In this document: piece after piece, positions 42,716 to 50,952 of the stretch
How the letters are laid out: each line of letters opens with the position of its first letter
How positions within the stretch are numbered: position 1 is the first letter of the stretch
Assembly (NCBI GenBank): GCA_019747905.1
Contig: JAIEQG010000103.1
Location: 1 to 64,000 of the forward strand
DNA: 64,000 nt
Direction: 5' to 3'
Source: Burkholderiales bacterium
Lineage (GTDB): Bacteria; Pseudomonadota; Gammaproteobacteria; Burkholderiales; Ga0077523
Position numbers and translations under genes: made by a program
Notes under the pieces: generated by a model
Databases searched by the model: none
Seen by the model: only the letters and a program-made list of their open reading frames with translations
Told to the model about the DNA's origin: nothing

Positions 42716-44590
42716 ATGACTGGTCTACCGATGCGCCCGAGCGTGGCCGGACGCAACGATCCCTGTCCGTGCGGCAGCGGACGTAAATTCAAGAAGTGCT
42801 GCGGGGCAGATGCCGACCCGCGAAGTAGCGCGCCGAGCGCTTCGGAGCTTGCACGCGCGGCGCTGAACCGGATGGCGGCAGACGATCTCGCCGTCGCCGA
42901 GACTCTTGCCAGGGATGCCCTGGCCATGGATCGCAATCAGGTCGATGCATTGAATGTGCTGGCGATCGCGACCTGCCGGCGACGCAACTACCGCGATGCG
43001 CTGGACTTCGTGCAACGGGCCTTGAAGCGAGCACCGGATTCGGGCCAGTTGCACATGAACCGCGGCAACATCCTGCGTGAATCGGGCGACGCCGCGGGTG
43101 CGGTCGAATCCCTGCGCCGAGCGATCGTGCTCGACAAGACGCTGGAGGCTGCGCACTTCAATCTCGGGCTTGCGCTCGTGGACATGGGCGACGACGGTGC
43201 GGCCGCGGATGCGTTCGAGAGATTCCTCGGCACCCCCACCGATTCGGAACGCCTGATGGAGTTGGCGCAACGCCTCCGACACCTTTCGCGCTTCGACGCC
43301 ATGGCAGTCGTGCTGCGCCGAGCCGCGCAGCGATCCGAGACGGATCATCGCCTGCAGAGTGACCTCGCCATGGCGCTGCTGGAGCTGGGCCGCCCCGATC
43401 TGGCCGAAGAGCCTATCCGTCGCGCCGTCGAACTGGCGCCCGATGTGGCGCTCGTGCATCGAAACCTGGCCACGGTGCTCCTCGAACAGGGACGCTTGAG
43501 CGAGGCTCTGGCATCCGCCCACCACAGCCTCGGCCTCGATCCGTCGCGACACGAGACCCTTTGTCTGGTTGCGGTGGTGCATGCGGCGCTGCGAGCGCCG
43601 GACGAAGCGAATGCAGCGTTCCTGCGGGCGCGAACGATGGCTCCGGATGACGCCTTGACCGCCTTGCGTCACGGCATGATGCTGCTTGCCACTGGCGATT
43701 TCACGCAGGGCTTGCCTTTGCTCGAGCGTCGACTGGACGATTCTCGGATCCTGCCTTGGGATCGTCTCGATCGGATGACACGCTGGCGGGGCGAGGATCT
43801 CGCGGGCCGTTCGATCCTCCTGCACGCGGAGCAGGGCCACGGGGATGCCATCCAGTTCGTGCGGTACGCGTCCGTGCTGAATCGGCGAGGCGCGCAGGTG
43901 CACGTCGTATGTCATCCCGGCCTCGCGCGCTTGTTCGCGTCGGTCGAGGGTGTGGCCTCCGTTTCGAAGCTGGGCGCACCGTTGCCGGATTGTGACTACT
44001 TTGCGCCGATGATGAGTTTGGCGCTCGCAGTCGGGACCACGTTGGCAACCGTCCCCGCGCAGGTGCCGTACGTCGGCGCGGCGCAGGACGCGACGGGCGC
44101 CTGGGCGACCCGCTTCGAAGACGATGGTCGGCGGCGCGTGGGCCTGTGCTGGGCAGGCAACCCGGAGTACGGGACGGACCGGCGCCGAAGCATCCCGGCG
44201 CCGCTGCTGAGGCCACTCATCGACGTGGAAGGCCTGCATCTGATCAGCTTGCAGAAGACACCCGCCGGGAGCTCACCGACGTACCCGAACGCCGGGCTCG
44301 CGCTGACCGACTGGACTCACGAGTTGGAGGACTTCGCTGACACGGCTGCGTTGATCAGCACGCTCGACCTCGTGATCAGTGTCGACACCTCGGTCGCCCA
44401 CCTGGCCGGCGCCCTGGGCCGGCCCGTGTGGCTGCTCAACCGTTTCGATACCGACTGGCGCTGGGGCTGGCAGGGCGACCATTCGCCCTGGTATCCCACC
44501 ATGCGGATCTTCCGACAGCCGGTTTCGGGTGACTGGACTTCCGTCATTGCCGATGTCGTCGAAGCTCTGGCGGCGAATTCCCGGACATGA
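42716..44590 (+). CDS. SEC-C/TPR/glycosyltransferase-like fusion protein
   Basis: About 624 residues from ATG 42716; GTG 42674, ATG 42686 and ATG 42731 are alternatives. The N-terminus carries a complete SEC-C zinc motif (RNDPCPCGSGRKFKKCCG). Some eight TPR units follow (about 45-340), such as VDALNVLAIATCRRRNYRDA and PDSGQLHMNRGNILRESGDA. The C-terminal third resembles the GT9/O-GlcNAc-transferase-like domain attached to many bacterial TPR proteins: ILLHAEQGHGDAIQFVRYA, VGLCWAGNPEYGTDRRRSIP and DLVISVDTSVAHLAGALGRP. No signal peptide is seen, so it is likely cytosolic. It may modify a substrate or pilin of this cluster. Its stop overlaps the next start by 4 nt. Confidence 0.82.
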   Translation: MTGLPMRPSVAGRNDPCPCGSGRKFKKCCGADADPRSSAPSASELARAALNRMAADDLAVAETLARDALAMDRNQVDALNVLAIATCRRRNYRDALDFVQRALKRAPDSGQLHMNRGNILRESGDAAGAVESLRRAIVLDKTLEAAHFNLGLALVDMGDDGAAADAFERFLGTPTDSERLMELAQRLRHLSRFDAMAVVLRRAAQRSETDHRLQSDLAMALLELGRPDLAEEPIRRAVELAPDVALVHRNLATVLLEQGRLSEALASAHHSLGLDPSRHETLCLVAVVHAALRAPDEANAAFLRARTMAPDDALTALRHGMMLLATGDFTQGLPLLERRLDDSRILPWDRLDRMTRWRGEDLAGRSILLHAEQGHGDAIQFVRYASVLNRRGAQVHVVCHPGLARLFASVEGVASVSKLGAPLPDCDYFAPMMSLALAVGTTLATVPAQVPYVGAAQDATGAWATRFEDDGRRRVGLCWAGNPEYGTDRRRSIPAPLLRPLIDVEGLHLISLQKTPAGSSPTYPNAGLALTDWTHELEDFADTAALISTLDLVISVDTSVAHLAGALGRPVWLLNRFDTDWRWGWQGDHSPWYPTMRIFRQPVSGDWTSVIADVVEALAANSRT

Positions 44591-45393
44591 GGCAGGCCGT
44601 GCCGGCCAGGTGCAGCATCGGCGCGCGAACTCGCGGGTTCACCTACGTCGGCGTGCTGATCGGCGTCGTGATCCTGGGCCTGGTCCTGGCATCGGTGGGC
44701 ATGACTTGGCGGCATCACGCGCAGCGGGAGAAAGAGGCCGAACTGCTGTTTGTGGGGCGGCAGTACCGCGCGGCGATCGAGTCTTTCCTACGGGCATCCC
44801 CGGGCGCCGCGGAATTGCCCAGGTCGCTCGAGGACCTGATCGAGGACCGCCGTTTTCCCCAGATTCGACGGCACCTGCGAAAGCTGTTCCCCGACCCGAT
44901 GACGGGCGGCACGGACTGGGAACTGATCAAGTCCGGCGGACGTATCGTGGGTGTGGCCAGTCGATCCGGCGGTATGCCTTTCCGGCTCGCAGGGTTCTCG
45001 ACGGCGGAGGACAGCTTTGCCGAAGCCCAGAGCTACCGCGATTGGCGGTTCGTGGCCAGCAGCACATCGAAAGGTCCGGGGGCAGCGGGCGCTACTGTCG
45101 CAGCGGCTCCAGCCGTTCCTGCGGCCCCGATCGTCAGCGTCGAGCCGCCGGCACCGGTCATCACGGTCCCCCCCGTACCACGCCCGGAATCGGACGCCGC
45201 GTGCGACGATCAACGGCAGACCGACTTCTCGCGCTGTTCCGAGGCCAGGACCAACGCCAGTGCCAGTGCCAGTGCCAGTGCCAGCGCCACGTCGGCGGAG
45301 ATCGCCACCTGCCTGGTGTCGGTCAACGCGCGCTATCTCGCGTGCCGGCGGCGTGGGCCCATTCCGCCGCTGGCAGTGCCCGCATCGCGATGA
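44587..45393 (+). CDS. Pseudopilin-like protein with Ala-Ser-rich tail
   Basis: A 268-residue protein with a type IV pilin-like start: GARTRG^FTYVGVLIGVVILGLVLA. The +5 glutamate is replaced (FTYVG), as in some minor GspK-type pilins. The soluble part (EKEAELLFVGRQYRAAIESF, RSLEDLIEDRRFPQIRRHLR, LFPDPMTGGTDWELI) recalls pilin-like proteins encoded near secretion clusters. The C-terminal 90 residues are low complexity, Pro/Ala/Val-rich, then (Ala-Ser)5 encoded by a hexanucleotide repeat. It is translationally coupled to the TPR/glycosyltransferase gene and is the last gene of this run. Confidence 0.7.
   Translation: MRQAVPARCSIGARTRGFTYVGVLIGVVILGLVLASVGMTWRHHAQREKEAELLFVGRQYRAAIESFLRASPGAAELPRSLEDLIEDRRFPQIRRHLRKLFPDPMTGGTDWELIKSGGRIVGVASRSGGMPFRLAGFSTAEDSFAEAQSYRDWRFVASSTSKGPGAAGATVAAAPAVPAAPIVSVEPPAPVITVPPVPRPESDAACDDQRQTDFSRCSEARTNASASASASASATSAEIATCLVSVNARYLACRRRGPIPPLAVPASR
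45256..45285 (+). repeat. GCCAGT hexanucleotide microsatellite inside a coding region
   Basis: Four GCCAGT units plus GCCAGC lie in frame and encode alternating Ala-Ser. Because the unit is 6 bp, copy-number change would lengthen or shorten the linker without a frameshift. Confidence 0.95.
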
Positions 45394-45600
45394 TGCGATG
45401 CCGCTCCCGGGCAGCGCTCGTCCATCAACCGGTGCCAGGACACCTGCCGCCACGGGCGAGCGCTGTCTAAAAAGCTCAACAGCGCTGTAACACAAACGCC
45501 CGATACTCGATTCGTTTGAGACCGAGTTCTAGCGAGGGCAACCCCTGCTCCTCCAGCCGGCTCCAGAACTGCGCACCGAACCGGGATATCGCTCGCACTC

Positions 45601-46383
45601 ATGAACATGGACGACGTCGTCTCCCTGTCTGCGCGCGAACTCGAACGGTTGATGCACGTGGTCCACTCGTCGTTGGAGGTGCGCCGCCGCAATCAGTTCT
45701 TTCTGTGGGTCCAGGGGCAGTTGCAGAGCCTCGTGCCGCACGAGGTGATGGTGTGCGCCTACGGCGATCACGCCCGCCGCAGTCTCGTCATCGAGCATTT
45801 CTCGAGCTACCCATTGGCTGAACAGGATGTGGCCGGCATCGTCGATCCGGAAGGCGGACTGATGGTCCAGGGCGTGCGGGCCTGGGCCGAACGCGGGGAA
45901 CGCGTGGTGCTCGTCTGCAGCTCGCACCGCGACTCGGCCCTGTTCAAACGGTTCGAGTCGACCCTGTTCCGCCACGCGCTGCCGAACCTCGCGGTGCACG
46001 GAATGCCGGTGCTGTCGGGCGCTCCCGGAACCTACTTCGCGTTCGCGAACCTGCCGCAGCCGCTCGGCGCGCGTCAGGGTTACCTGATCGAGATCCTCAC
46101 GCCGTACATCCATAGCGCCTTCGTCCGCATGCTGGCACAGGAGCGCCAGGAAACTTTCGAGGTGCCGGCGGTGGATCGCCTCATCACGGCGAGGGAGATC
46201 GAGATTCTCCAATGGGTCCGCGACGGGAAGAGCAACCAGGAAATCGGCCGCATCCTCAGCATCAGTCCGCTCACCGTGAAGAATCACGTGCAGAAGATTC
46301 TCAAGAAGCTGAACGTGCAGAACCGGGCTCAGGCGGTCGCCCGCGGATTGTCCCTCCAGATCATCAAGAACACCGTCACCTGA
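45601..46383 (+). CDS. epsA: EpsA-like LuxR-family transcriptional regulator
   Basis: A 260-residue regulator. The C-terminal helix-turn-helix is a classic GerE/LuxR domain: LITAREIEILQWVRDGKSNQ, EIGRILSISPLTVKNHVQKI, LKKLNVQNRAQAV. The N-terminal about 190 residues (LSARELERLMHVVHSSLEV, RNQFFLWVQGQLQSLVPHEV) resemble the EpsA family, found next to exopolysaccharide and PEP-CTERM/exosortase loci in betaproteobacteria. No receiver aspartate is seen, so it is not a response regulator. The adjacent PEP-CTERM gene supports the family call. Targets are likely the downstream surface-protein genes, but no operator was identified. ATG 45601 and ATG 45607 are both possible starts. Confidence 0.82.
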   Translation: MNMDDVVSLSARELERLMHVVHSSLEVRRRNQFFLWVQGQLQSLVPHEVMVCAYGDHARRSLVIEHFSSYPLAEQDVAGIVDPEGGLMVQGVRAWAERGERVVLVCSSHRDSALFKRFESTLFRHALPNLAVHGMPVLSGAPGTYFAFANLPQPLGARQGYLIEILTPYIHSAFVRMLAQERQETFEVPAVDRLITAREIEILQWVRDGKSNQEIGRILSISPLTVKNHVQKILKKLNVQNRAQAVARGLSLQIIKNTVT

Positions 46384-46774
46384 GGGCGGAAGGCATATCC
46401 CGTTCGGCCCATGCCCGATCGGGTGTCGTCGATCGAAAACAGTCGGACCCTCACAAGCCGTCAGCTTTGGATAGGCCATGCGGACCATGCGAGGCCGACG
46501 TGGGCGTAACCGCAAATCAACATGGTCCCCTTACCCTGATGGGGATTGAAACGCGGCCCCGCGCGGACGGGAGGCGGGCAGCGAAATGAGTGAAACGGAC
46601 TAGCTCGCAGCCCGGGCGCGGCAACCAGTGGCGTCATCGATGACTTCTAGAGTGGCTACGTCGATGCGCACCTAGGTCTGGCGGCAGAGGACATTTGCAA
46701 GGCTCCAGTCGAGCCGTCATCGTCGAACCCACCGTGCCTGCAACGACCCCTTACATCAGCAACAGGAGACTTAC
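46384..46774. other. Gene-free stretch upstream of the PEP-CTERM gene
   Basis: This 391-nt region holds no supported gene. A good ribosome-binding site (AACAGGAGAC) precedes the ATG at 46775. TTACATCAGCAA at 46752-46763 is nearly repeated across the start codon (TTACATCGGCAA). A CRISPR-repeat-like 15-mer at 46538-46552 is single-copy. No convincing -35/-10 or sigma-54 promoter was found, though its length suggests regulatory content. Confidence 0.6.
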
Positions 46775-47584
46775 ATGAAGTTACATCGGCAAATCCTGGC
46801 GGCCGCGGCGATCGGGTTGTTTTCCGCTTCCGCGCTAGCCACGATCCAGAACTCCGAGAACGGTAACGGCGAGCTGTTCTGGACGATCATCGACCCGGTC
46901 GCCGAGCGCTCCTATACCCGCGACCTCGGCGTGACCATCGATCAGTTCCTCGCTGGCGTAGCCTCGGGTCAGTCGTGGTCGGTTGGTGCGGACGCCGCGC
47001 TCACCAGCTTCATCGCCGGTACGGCGGCGGGCAACCTCGCGACACTCGTGTGGAGCATCGGCGCCATGGATTCGGTCGGCCCCAACCGCTTCATCTCGAC
47101 CGGTGAAGACGTGTCGCGAAACTCGGCGACACCGGCCACCGCCACGAGCGGTCTCCTGGGTATCCAGACCACTCAACTGCGTCAGTTTGACGACAACGCC
47201 AACATCTATCTGGCGCAGGCCAATCTGCTCGGGACGCACCCGACCGTTGACCACGGTTCCAACATCGCTACCTCGGCCGACGGCGACGCCTATGGTGGTG
47301 CCGCTGTTTACGGCACCAACTGGGGCGGTCGTGCGAACTGGGACAACTCGGTCGAAGTGATCGGTGGGGTAAGCAAACTCTGGTTGCTGGAGCAAGGCAC
47401 CAACACGACAACATCGCCGGCGCGGTTCACGCAACTGCTGTACGCCGGCAACGCATATACCGCGCAGTGGGACGGTACGGCTCTCCAGATTCAGGCGATC
47501 CCTGAGCCCGGTACGTACGCGATGCTCGGCGCGGGCCTGCTCGTCGTTGGCGCCCTGGCGCGACGACGGTCCAATCGCGCCTGA
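46775..47584 (+). CDS. PEP-CTERM sorting-domain protein
   Basis: A 269-residue exported protein. The signal peptide is MKLHRQILAAAAIGLFSASA, cleaving near ALA-T. The C-terminus is a textbook PEP-CTERM tail: AIPEPGTYAMLGAGLLVVGA followed by LARRRSNRA, i.e. Pro-Glu-Pro, hydrophobic helix, basic end. Such tails are recognised and removed by exosortases. The middle is Asn/Thr/Gly/Ala-rich without a known domain (FISTGEDVSRNSATPATATS, GGRANWDNSVEVIGG). No exosortase is in this window. Likely role: secreted matrix or surface component. Confidence 0.92.
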   Translation: MKLHRQILAAAAIGLFSASALATIQNSENGNGELFWTIIDPVAERSYTRDLGVTIDQFLAGVASGQSWSVGADAALTSFIAGTAAGNLATLVWSIGAMDSVGPNRFISTGEDVSRNSATPATATSGLLGIQTTQLRQFDDNANIYLAQANLLGTHPTVDHGSNIATSADGDAYGGAAVYGTNWGGRANWDNSVEVIGGVSKLWLLEQGTNTTTSPARFTQLLYAGNAYTAQWDGTALQIQAIPEPGTYAMLGAGLLVVGALARRRSNRA

Positions 47585-47613
47585 CACGCGCCGATTCGTA
47601 AGTGGCAGGGGCT

Positions 47614-47636
47614 GCGTCCCTTCCTTGAAGGGACGC
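47614..47636 (+). terminator. Hairpin after the PEP-CTERM gene
   Basis: GCGTCCCTT-ccttg-AAGGGACGC is a 9-bp perfect stem 30 nt past the stop codon. No long T-run follows, so partial termination or mRNA stabilisation is as likely as full termination. Confidence 0.5.
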
Positions 47637-47677
47637 CACGGAGGTGGTCGCCCCTTCGCAACCTCAAGGAGCTCAAG

Positions 47678-49216
47678 ATGAAGATGAATGTACTCGCCGC
47701 ATCCTGCGCGCTCGCCCTCAGCGGGCTGGCCACGCAGGCTTCCGCCCAGGCGCTGACGCCGTTCGGCACGCCCGATCTCAAGATTCAACTCTCCGGCGCC
47801 ACGGCGCCCGACAACTTCCTGCAATCCATTGCGGAAGGCCTGTTCGAGCCCGGCTTCTTCTTCTACCAGGACGATGGCGCTACGCCGACCGTCCTCACGG
47901 ACGACGGTCGTCTGTATCGGGCGTTCTTCGGGCGCGTCAAGAACGAAGCGGCCATTCCCGCTGACCTGCGCGGCAAGTCCGTGCTGTTCATCAAGCGCTC
48001 CAAGGGCGGCTCGGTGTGGGGTGTGGATCCAATTGCTCGTGGCTCCCGCATCGGCACGCTCGACGTTCGCGCCGCGGCGTGCTCCGCCACAGCGATCACG
48101 ACCGGCTCCGTCACGTCCTATCGCTGCGCCGAGAAGGGGACCGACCCCGGCTTGCCCAACTACCTGCTGGCCAGCAATGCCGGTGAGCCCAGCGATTTCG
48201 GCGTTTCCGACGTCGAGCCGGCCATGTTCAAGGGACCCTACAACGTCGAGTTCGGTCAGAGCCAGTTGACGAACCCCGAAGTCGCCCGATTGCAGGTTCG
48301 AGCGGCGAACGTCCTCATGATGGGCATTTCCGCCACGAACGCCGTGCCGGCCACGACCATCATCGGACGCTCCGACTACGCCGGCATGTTGTCCGGCCTC
48401 ATCCAGGACTGGTCGCAGGTCGATTCGTCAATCACCACCGGCAACACGCAGGTCGTCGTGTGCCGCCGCGTGCCAGGCTCCGGCACCCAGACCAGCTACA
48501 ACTGGTTCTTCAACAATTTCCCTTGCCAGAACGCCTTTAGCGGGACGGTCGCGCCGACGCGGATGGTTGCGGATAGCGCCAGCGGTGTGGTGTCCGGCAC
48601 CGGGACGCAGGCTGACCCCTTCGTCATTGACCCGACCCAGGGCTACACGGTCGTCGAGAACTCCACGTCGGGGAACGTTCGTGACTGTCTGAGCCGTGCG
48701 CAGAGTCGGCAGGCGCATACGTTTGTGGCCGATGACGGCAAGTGGTACCGCATCGCGTTCAATCTCAGCACCACGGATCCGTTCCGGGCGATCGGTGTCC
48801 TGTCTCTGGACAGCTTCGCAAATGCGAATCCGGACAATAACGGCTGGAGCTTCCGCCCCATCGACGGTGCCGGCGTCTACAACGCCAACACACAGGCCTT
48901 CACCGCCGGTCCGGGTACGGGCGTGCCGCCTAGCAAGGCCAACCTCATCGCCGGCCGCTATGACTTCGCTGTCGAACTGACGCTTCAGTACCGCAAGGTG
49001 GCGGTGACGAACGCGCACGGCGACAACATCGCGGCTCTGGCGGGTCTCAAGAAGACGTTCATCGACTACTTCATCACCCGTGCGGGTGCCCCCGAGTTCA
49101 ATACGGGCCCTGCCACCGCCGCATTGCCGATCGACTTCGATCCGACCACCACGGCCAACGTGGCCCGGGCGACGCGCTTCGGCAACACGTGCAGCCCGCT
49201 GCAGAAGATCTATTGA
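47678..49216 (+). CDS. Exported protein of unknown function in two-partner secretion locus
   Basis: A 512-residue protein, not recognised by name. A signal peptide is clear (MNVLAASCALALSGLATQAS, AQA site). The mature start LKIQLSGATAPDNFLQSI, the 'GxS/GATAP' pattern and later FGVSDVEPAMFKG faintly recall PstS-like periplasmic binding proteins. Several cysteines lie in the mature protein (ACSATAITTG, YRCAEKG, CRRVPGSG, NNFPCQNAF), consistent with disulfides in the periplasm or outside. There is no PEP-CTERM tail and no membrane anchor. The ribosome-binding site is AAGGAGC. It lies between the PEP-CTERM gene and tpsB, with strong hairpins on both sides. Confidence 0.6.
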   Translation: MKMNVLAASCALALSGLATQASAQALTPFGTPDLKIQLSGATAPDNFLQSIAEGLFEPGFFFYQDDGATPTVLTDDGRLYRAFFGRVKNEAAIPADLRGKSVLFIKRSKGGSVWGVDPIARGSRIGTLDVRAAACSATAITTGSVTSYRCAEKGTDPGLPNYLLASNAGEPSDFGVSDVEPAMFKGPYNVEFGQSQLTNPEVARLQVRAANVLMMGISATNAVPATTIIGRSDYAGMLSGLIQDWSQVDSSITTGNTQVVVCRRVPGSGTQTSYNWFFNNFPCQNAFSGTVAPTRMVADSASGVVSGTGTQADPFVIDPTQGYTVVENSTSGNVRDCLSRAQSRQAHTFVADDGKWYRIAFNLSTTDPFRAIGVLSLDSFANANPDNNGWSFRPIDGAGVYNANTQAFTAGPGTGVPPSKANLIAGRYDFAVELTLQYRKVAVTNAHGDNIAALAGLKKTFIDYFITRAGAPEFNTGPATAALPIDFDPTTTANVARATRFGNTCSPLQKIY

Positions 49217-49274
49217 TTCCCGGTGACCCAACGACGGCCTGATCACATTCGTGACGTGCCGTCGCCGGCAATCG

Positions 49275-49307
49275 GCGCCGATCCCTCCCTCGTGGAGGGA
49301 TCGGCGC
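49275..49307 (+). terminator. Strong 14-bp hairpin between the exported protein and tpsB
   Basis: GCGCCGATCCCTCC-ctcgt-GGAGGGATCGGCGC is a perfect 14-bp stem, followed by TTCTAG. It lies 59 nt past the stop and 37 nt before the tpsB start. With only a short T-run it may be a partial terminator setting the ratio of upstream to downstream expression. Confidence 0.6.
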
Positions 49308-49344
49308 TTCTAGCGCCTTGCCCTGCCGTTCGTCCACGTTCCTC

Positions 49345-50937
49345 ATGATCGACCTTCAGTTGCTTCGACGGCTCTCGCTGGGATCGCTGCTCCTCTTGTC
49401 GGCGGTGTTCTCGTCTTCGATCCTGGCCGACGACGAAAAGCTCCCGCGCTTCGACATCCTCGAGTTCCAGGTGGATGGCAACACGGTGCTGGAGGCCGCT
49501 GCCATCGAACGGGCCGTCACCCCATTCCTCGGTGAGGCACGGACGATCGACGAGGTCGACGAGGCACGCCTCGCGTTGGAGCAGGCCTACCAGAAGGCCG
49601 GATTCCTGACGGTCATCGTGAACGTGCCGGAGCAGAAGGTGGAGCACGGGGTCGTGCGCCTCGAAGTGATCGAGGCAACGGTCGAGCATTTTGCCGTGTC
49701 TGGGAACCGCTACTACTCGCGGGGCTACATCCGCTCGCGTCTGCCGGCCATTGAAGAGGGCGAAGTGCCCAACTTCGTCGAGGTCCAGAAGCAGATTGCC
49801 AAGTTCAATCAGACGCCGGGTCGTTCCGTCGTGCCGGTCCTGAAGGCCGGTCGTGCGCCCGGCACCGTGGAAATCGAGACCAAGGTCTCGGACCAGTTTC
49901 CATTGCACGGCAGCATCGAGATCAACAACCGACAGACCCTCAACACCGAGCCGTTGCGGCTGTCGGGCAACCTGCGCTACGACAATCTCTGGGGGCGCGA
50001 CCACAGCTTCTCGTTCCTGTTCCTCACTTCACCCGAGGATCGGTCCCAGGTCCAGGTCTACTCGGCGAACTACCTGTTCCGGCTGCCTGATTCGAACACC
50101 ATCTTCGCCTTCTACGCGGTGCGCTCGCGCAGCGACATCGCCGTCATCGGCGGCACGAACGTGCTGGGGGATGCCAACATCTTTGGTGCACGGGCGATCC
50201 TGCCGTTGCGTCCGGCCGGGGAAATTACCCACAGCATCGTGCTCGGCGCCGACTACAAGGACTTCCTCGAGAACCTTCGAGTTGGCGCAGGCCAGGCGGT
50301 CAGGACCCCGATCGACTACGTCGCATTGTCGACCGCCTACCAATTCAACCAGCAGGGCCGCAGGGGCAGTACCCGCGGCAACGTAAGCCTCAACTTCGCT
50401 CCGCGTGGACCCCTGTTCGGCAACGAGGACGCCGAGTTCAATCAGCGGCGCTTCGGTGCATCCGCCAATTACATGATCGGCAGAGCGGAAGTCAGCCGTC
50501 TGCAGAACCTTCCTCACGGATTCGGCGTGTACACGAAAGCCGGTGGGCAGATCACGAGCGAGCCCGTGGTGAACACGGAGCAGTTCTTTGCCGGCGGCGT
50601 TGACACCGTCCGTGGCTACTTCGAGGCTGAAGTGCTCGGTGACACGGCGGCCTACCTGTCGGTGGAAGGTCGTTCGCCGGCGCTGCTGTCAGGTATGTCC
50701 AATCCTGTCGGTGAACTGGTGGCCGTCGCCTTCGCAGACGCCGCGACGGTCCGAGTGAAGCAGGCCCCGCCGCAGCAGATCGCGAAGTACCAGCTGTGGA
50801 GCTTCGGACTCGGGTTGCGTCTGAAGACGCCGCAGAACCTGAGCGCGAGTGTCGACGTCGGCGTGCCTATGGCCGATGCCGTCGAGACGAAGGCGCGCGA
50901 CCCGCGTCTGCATTTCAAGCTCGCCTACGATTTTTGA
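49345..50937 (+). CDS. TpsB-family outer-membrane transporter (ShlB/FhaC-like)
   Basis: About 530 residues from ATG 49345; a frame extension to 49318 is unlikely. The signal peptide is LSLGSLLLLSAVFSSSILAD. A first POTRA-like domain is FDILEFQVDGNTVLEAAAIE..TPFLGEARTIDEVDEAR (quoted in parts). A second contains VEHFAVSGNRYYSRGYIRSR. The C-terminal 16-strand barrel includes NRQTLNTEPLRLSGNLRYDN and the VRGYFEAEVLGDTAAYLSVE motif, the VRGY signature of this superfamily, ending HFKLAYDF with a terminal phenylalanine. It exports the TpsA protein encoded 16 nt downstream. Confidence 0.93.
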   Translation: MIDLQLLRRLSLGSLLLLSAVFSSSILADDEKLPRFDILEFQVDGNTVLEAAAIERAVTPFLGEARTIDEVDEARLALEQAYQKAGFLTVIVNVPEQKVEHGVVRLEVIEATVEHFAVSGNRYYSRGYIRSRLPAIEEGEVPNFVEVQKQIAKFNQTPGRSVVPVLKAGRAPGTVEIETKVSDQFPLHGSIEINNRQTLNTEPLRLSGNLRYDNLWGRDHSFSFLFLTSPEDRSQVQVYSANYLFRLPDSNTIFAFYAVRSRSDIAVIGGTNVLGDANIFGARAILPLRPAGEITHSIVLGADYKDFLENLRVGAGQAVRTPIDYVALSTAYQFNQQGRRGSTRGNVSLNFAPRGPLFGNEDAEFNQRRFGASANYMIGRAEVSRLQNLPHGFGVYTKAGGQITSEPVVNTEQFFAGGVDTVRGYFEAEVLGDTAAYLSVEGRSPALLSGMSNPVGELVAVAFADAATVRVKQAPPQQIAKYQLWSFGLGLRLKTPQNLSASVDVGVPMADAVETKARDPRLHFKLAYDF

Positions 50938-50952
50938 CGGAGTTCGTCGTCC

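Noticed and set aside
46538-46552. CRISPR-repeat-like GATGGGGATTGAAAC
   Set aside because: It resembles the 3' end of type I or III repeats, but only one copy exists, with no spacers at regular distance and no cas genes in the window.
46675-46710. Candidate sigma-54 promoter upstream of the PEP-CTERM gene
   Set aside because: GG and TTGC elements are present, but the GG-to-GC spacing is 12 or 15 instead of 10, so it does not fit the -24/-12 consensus.
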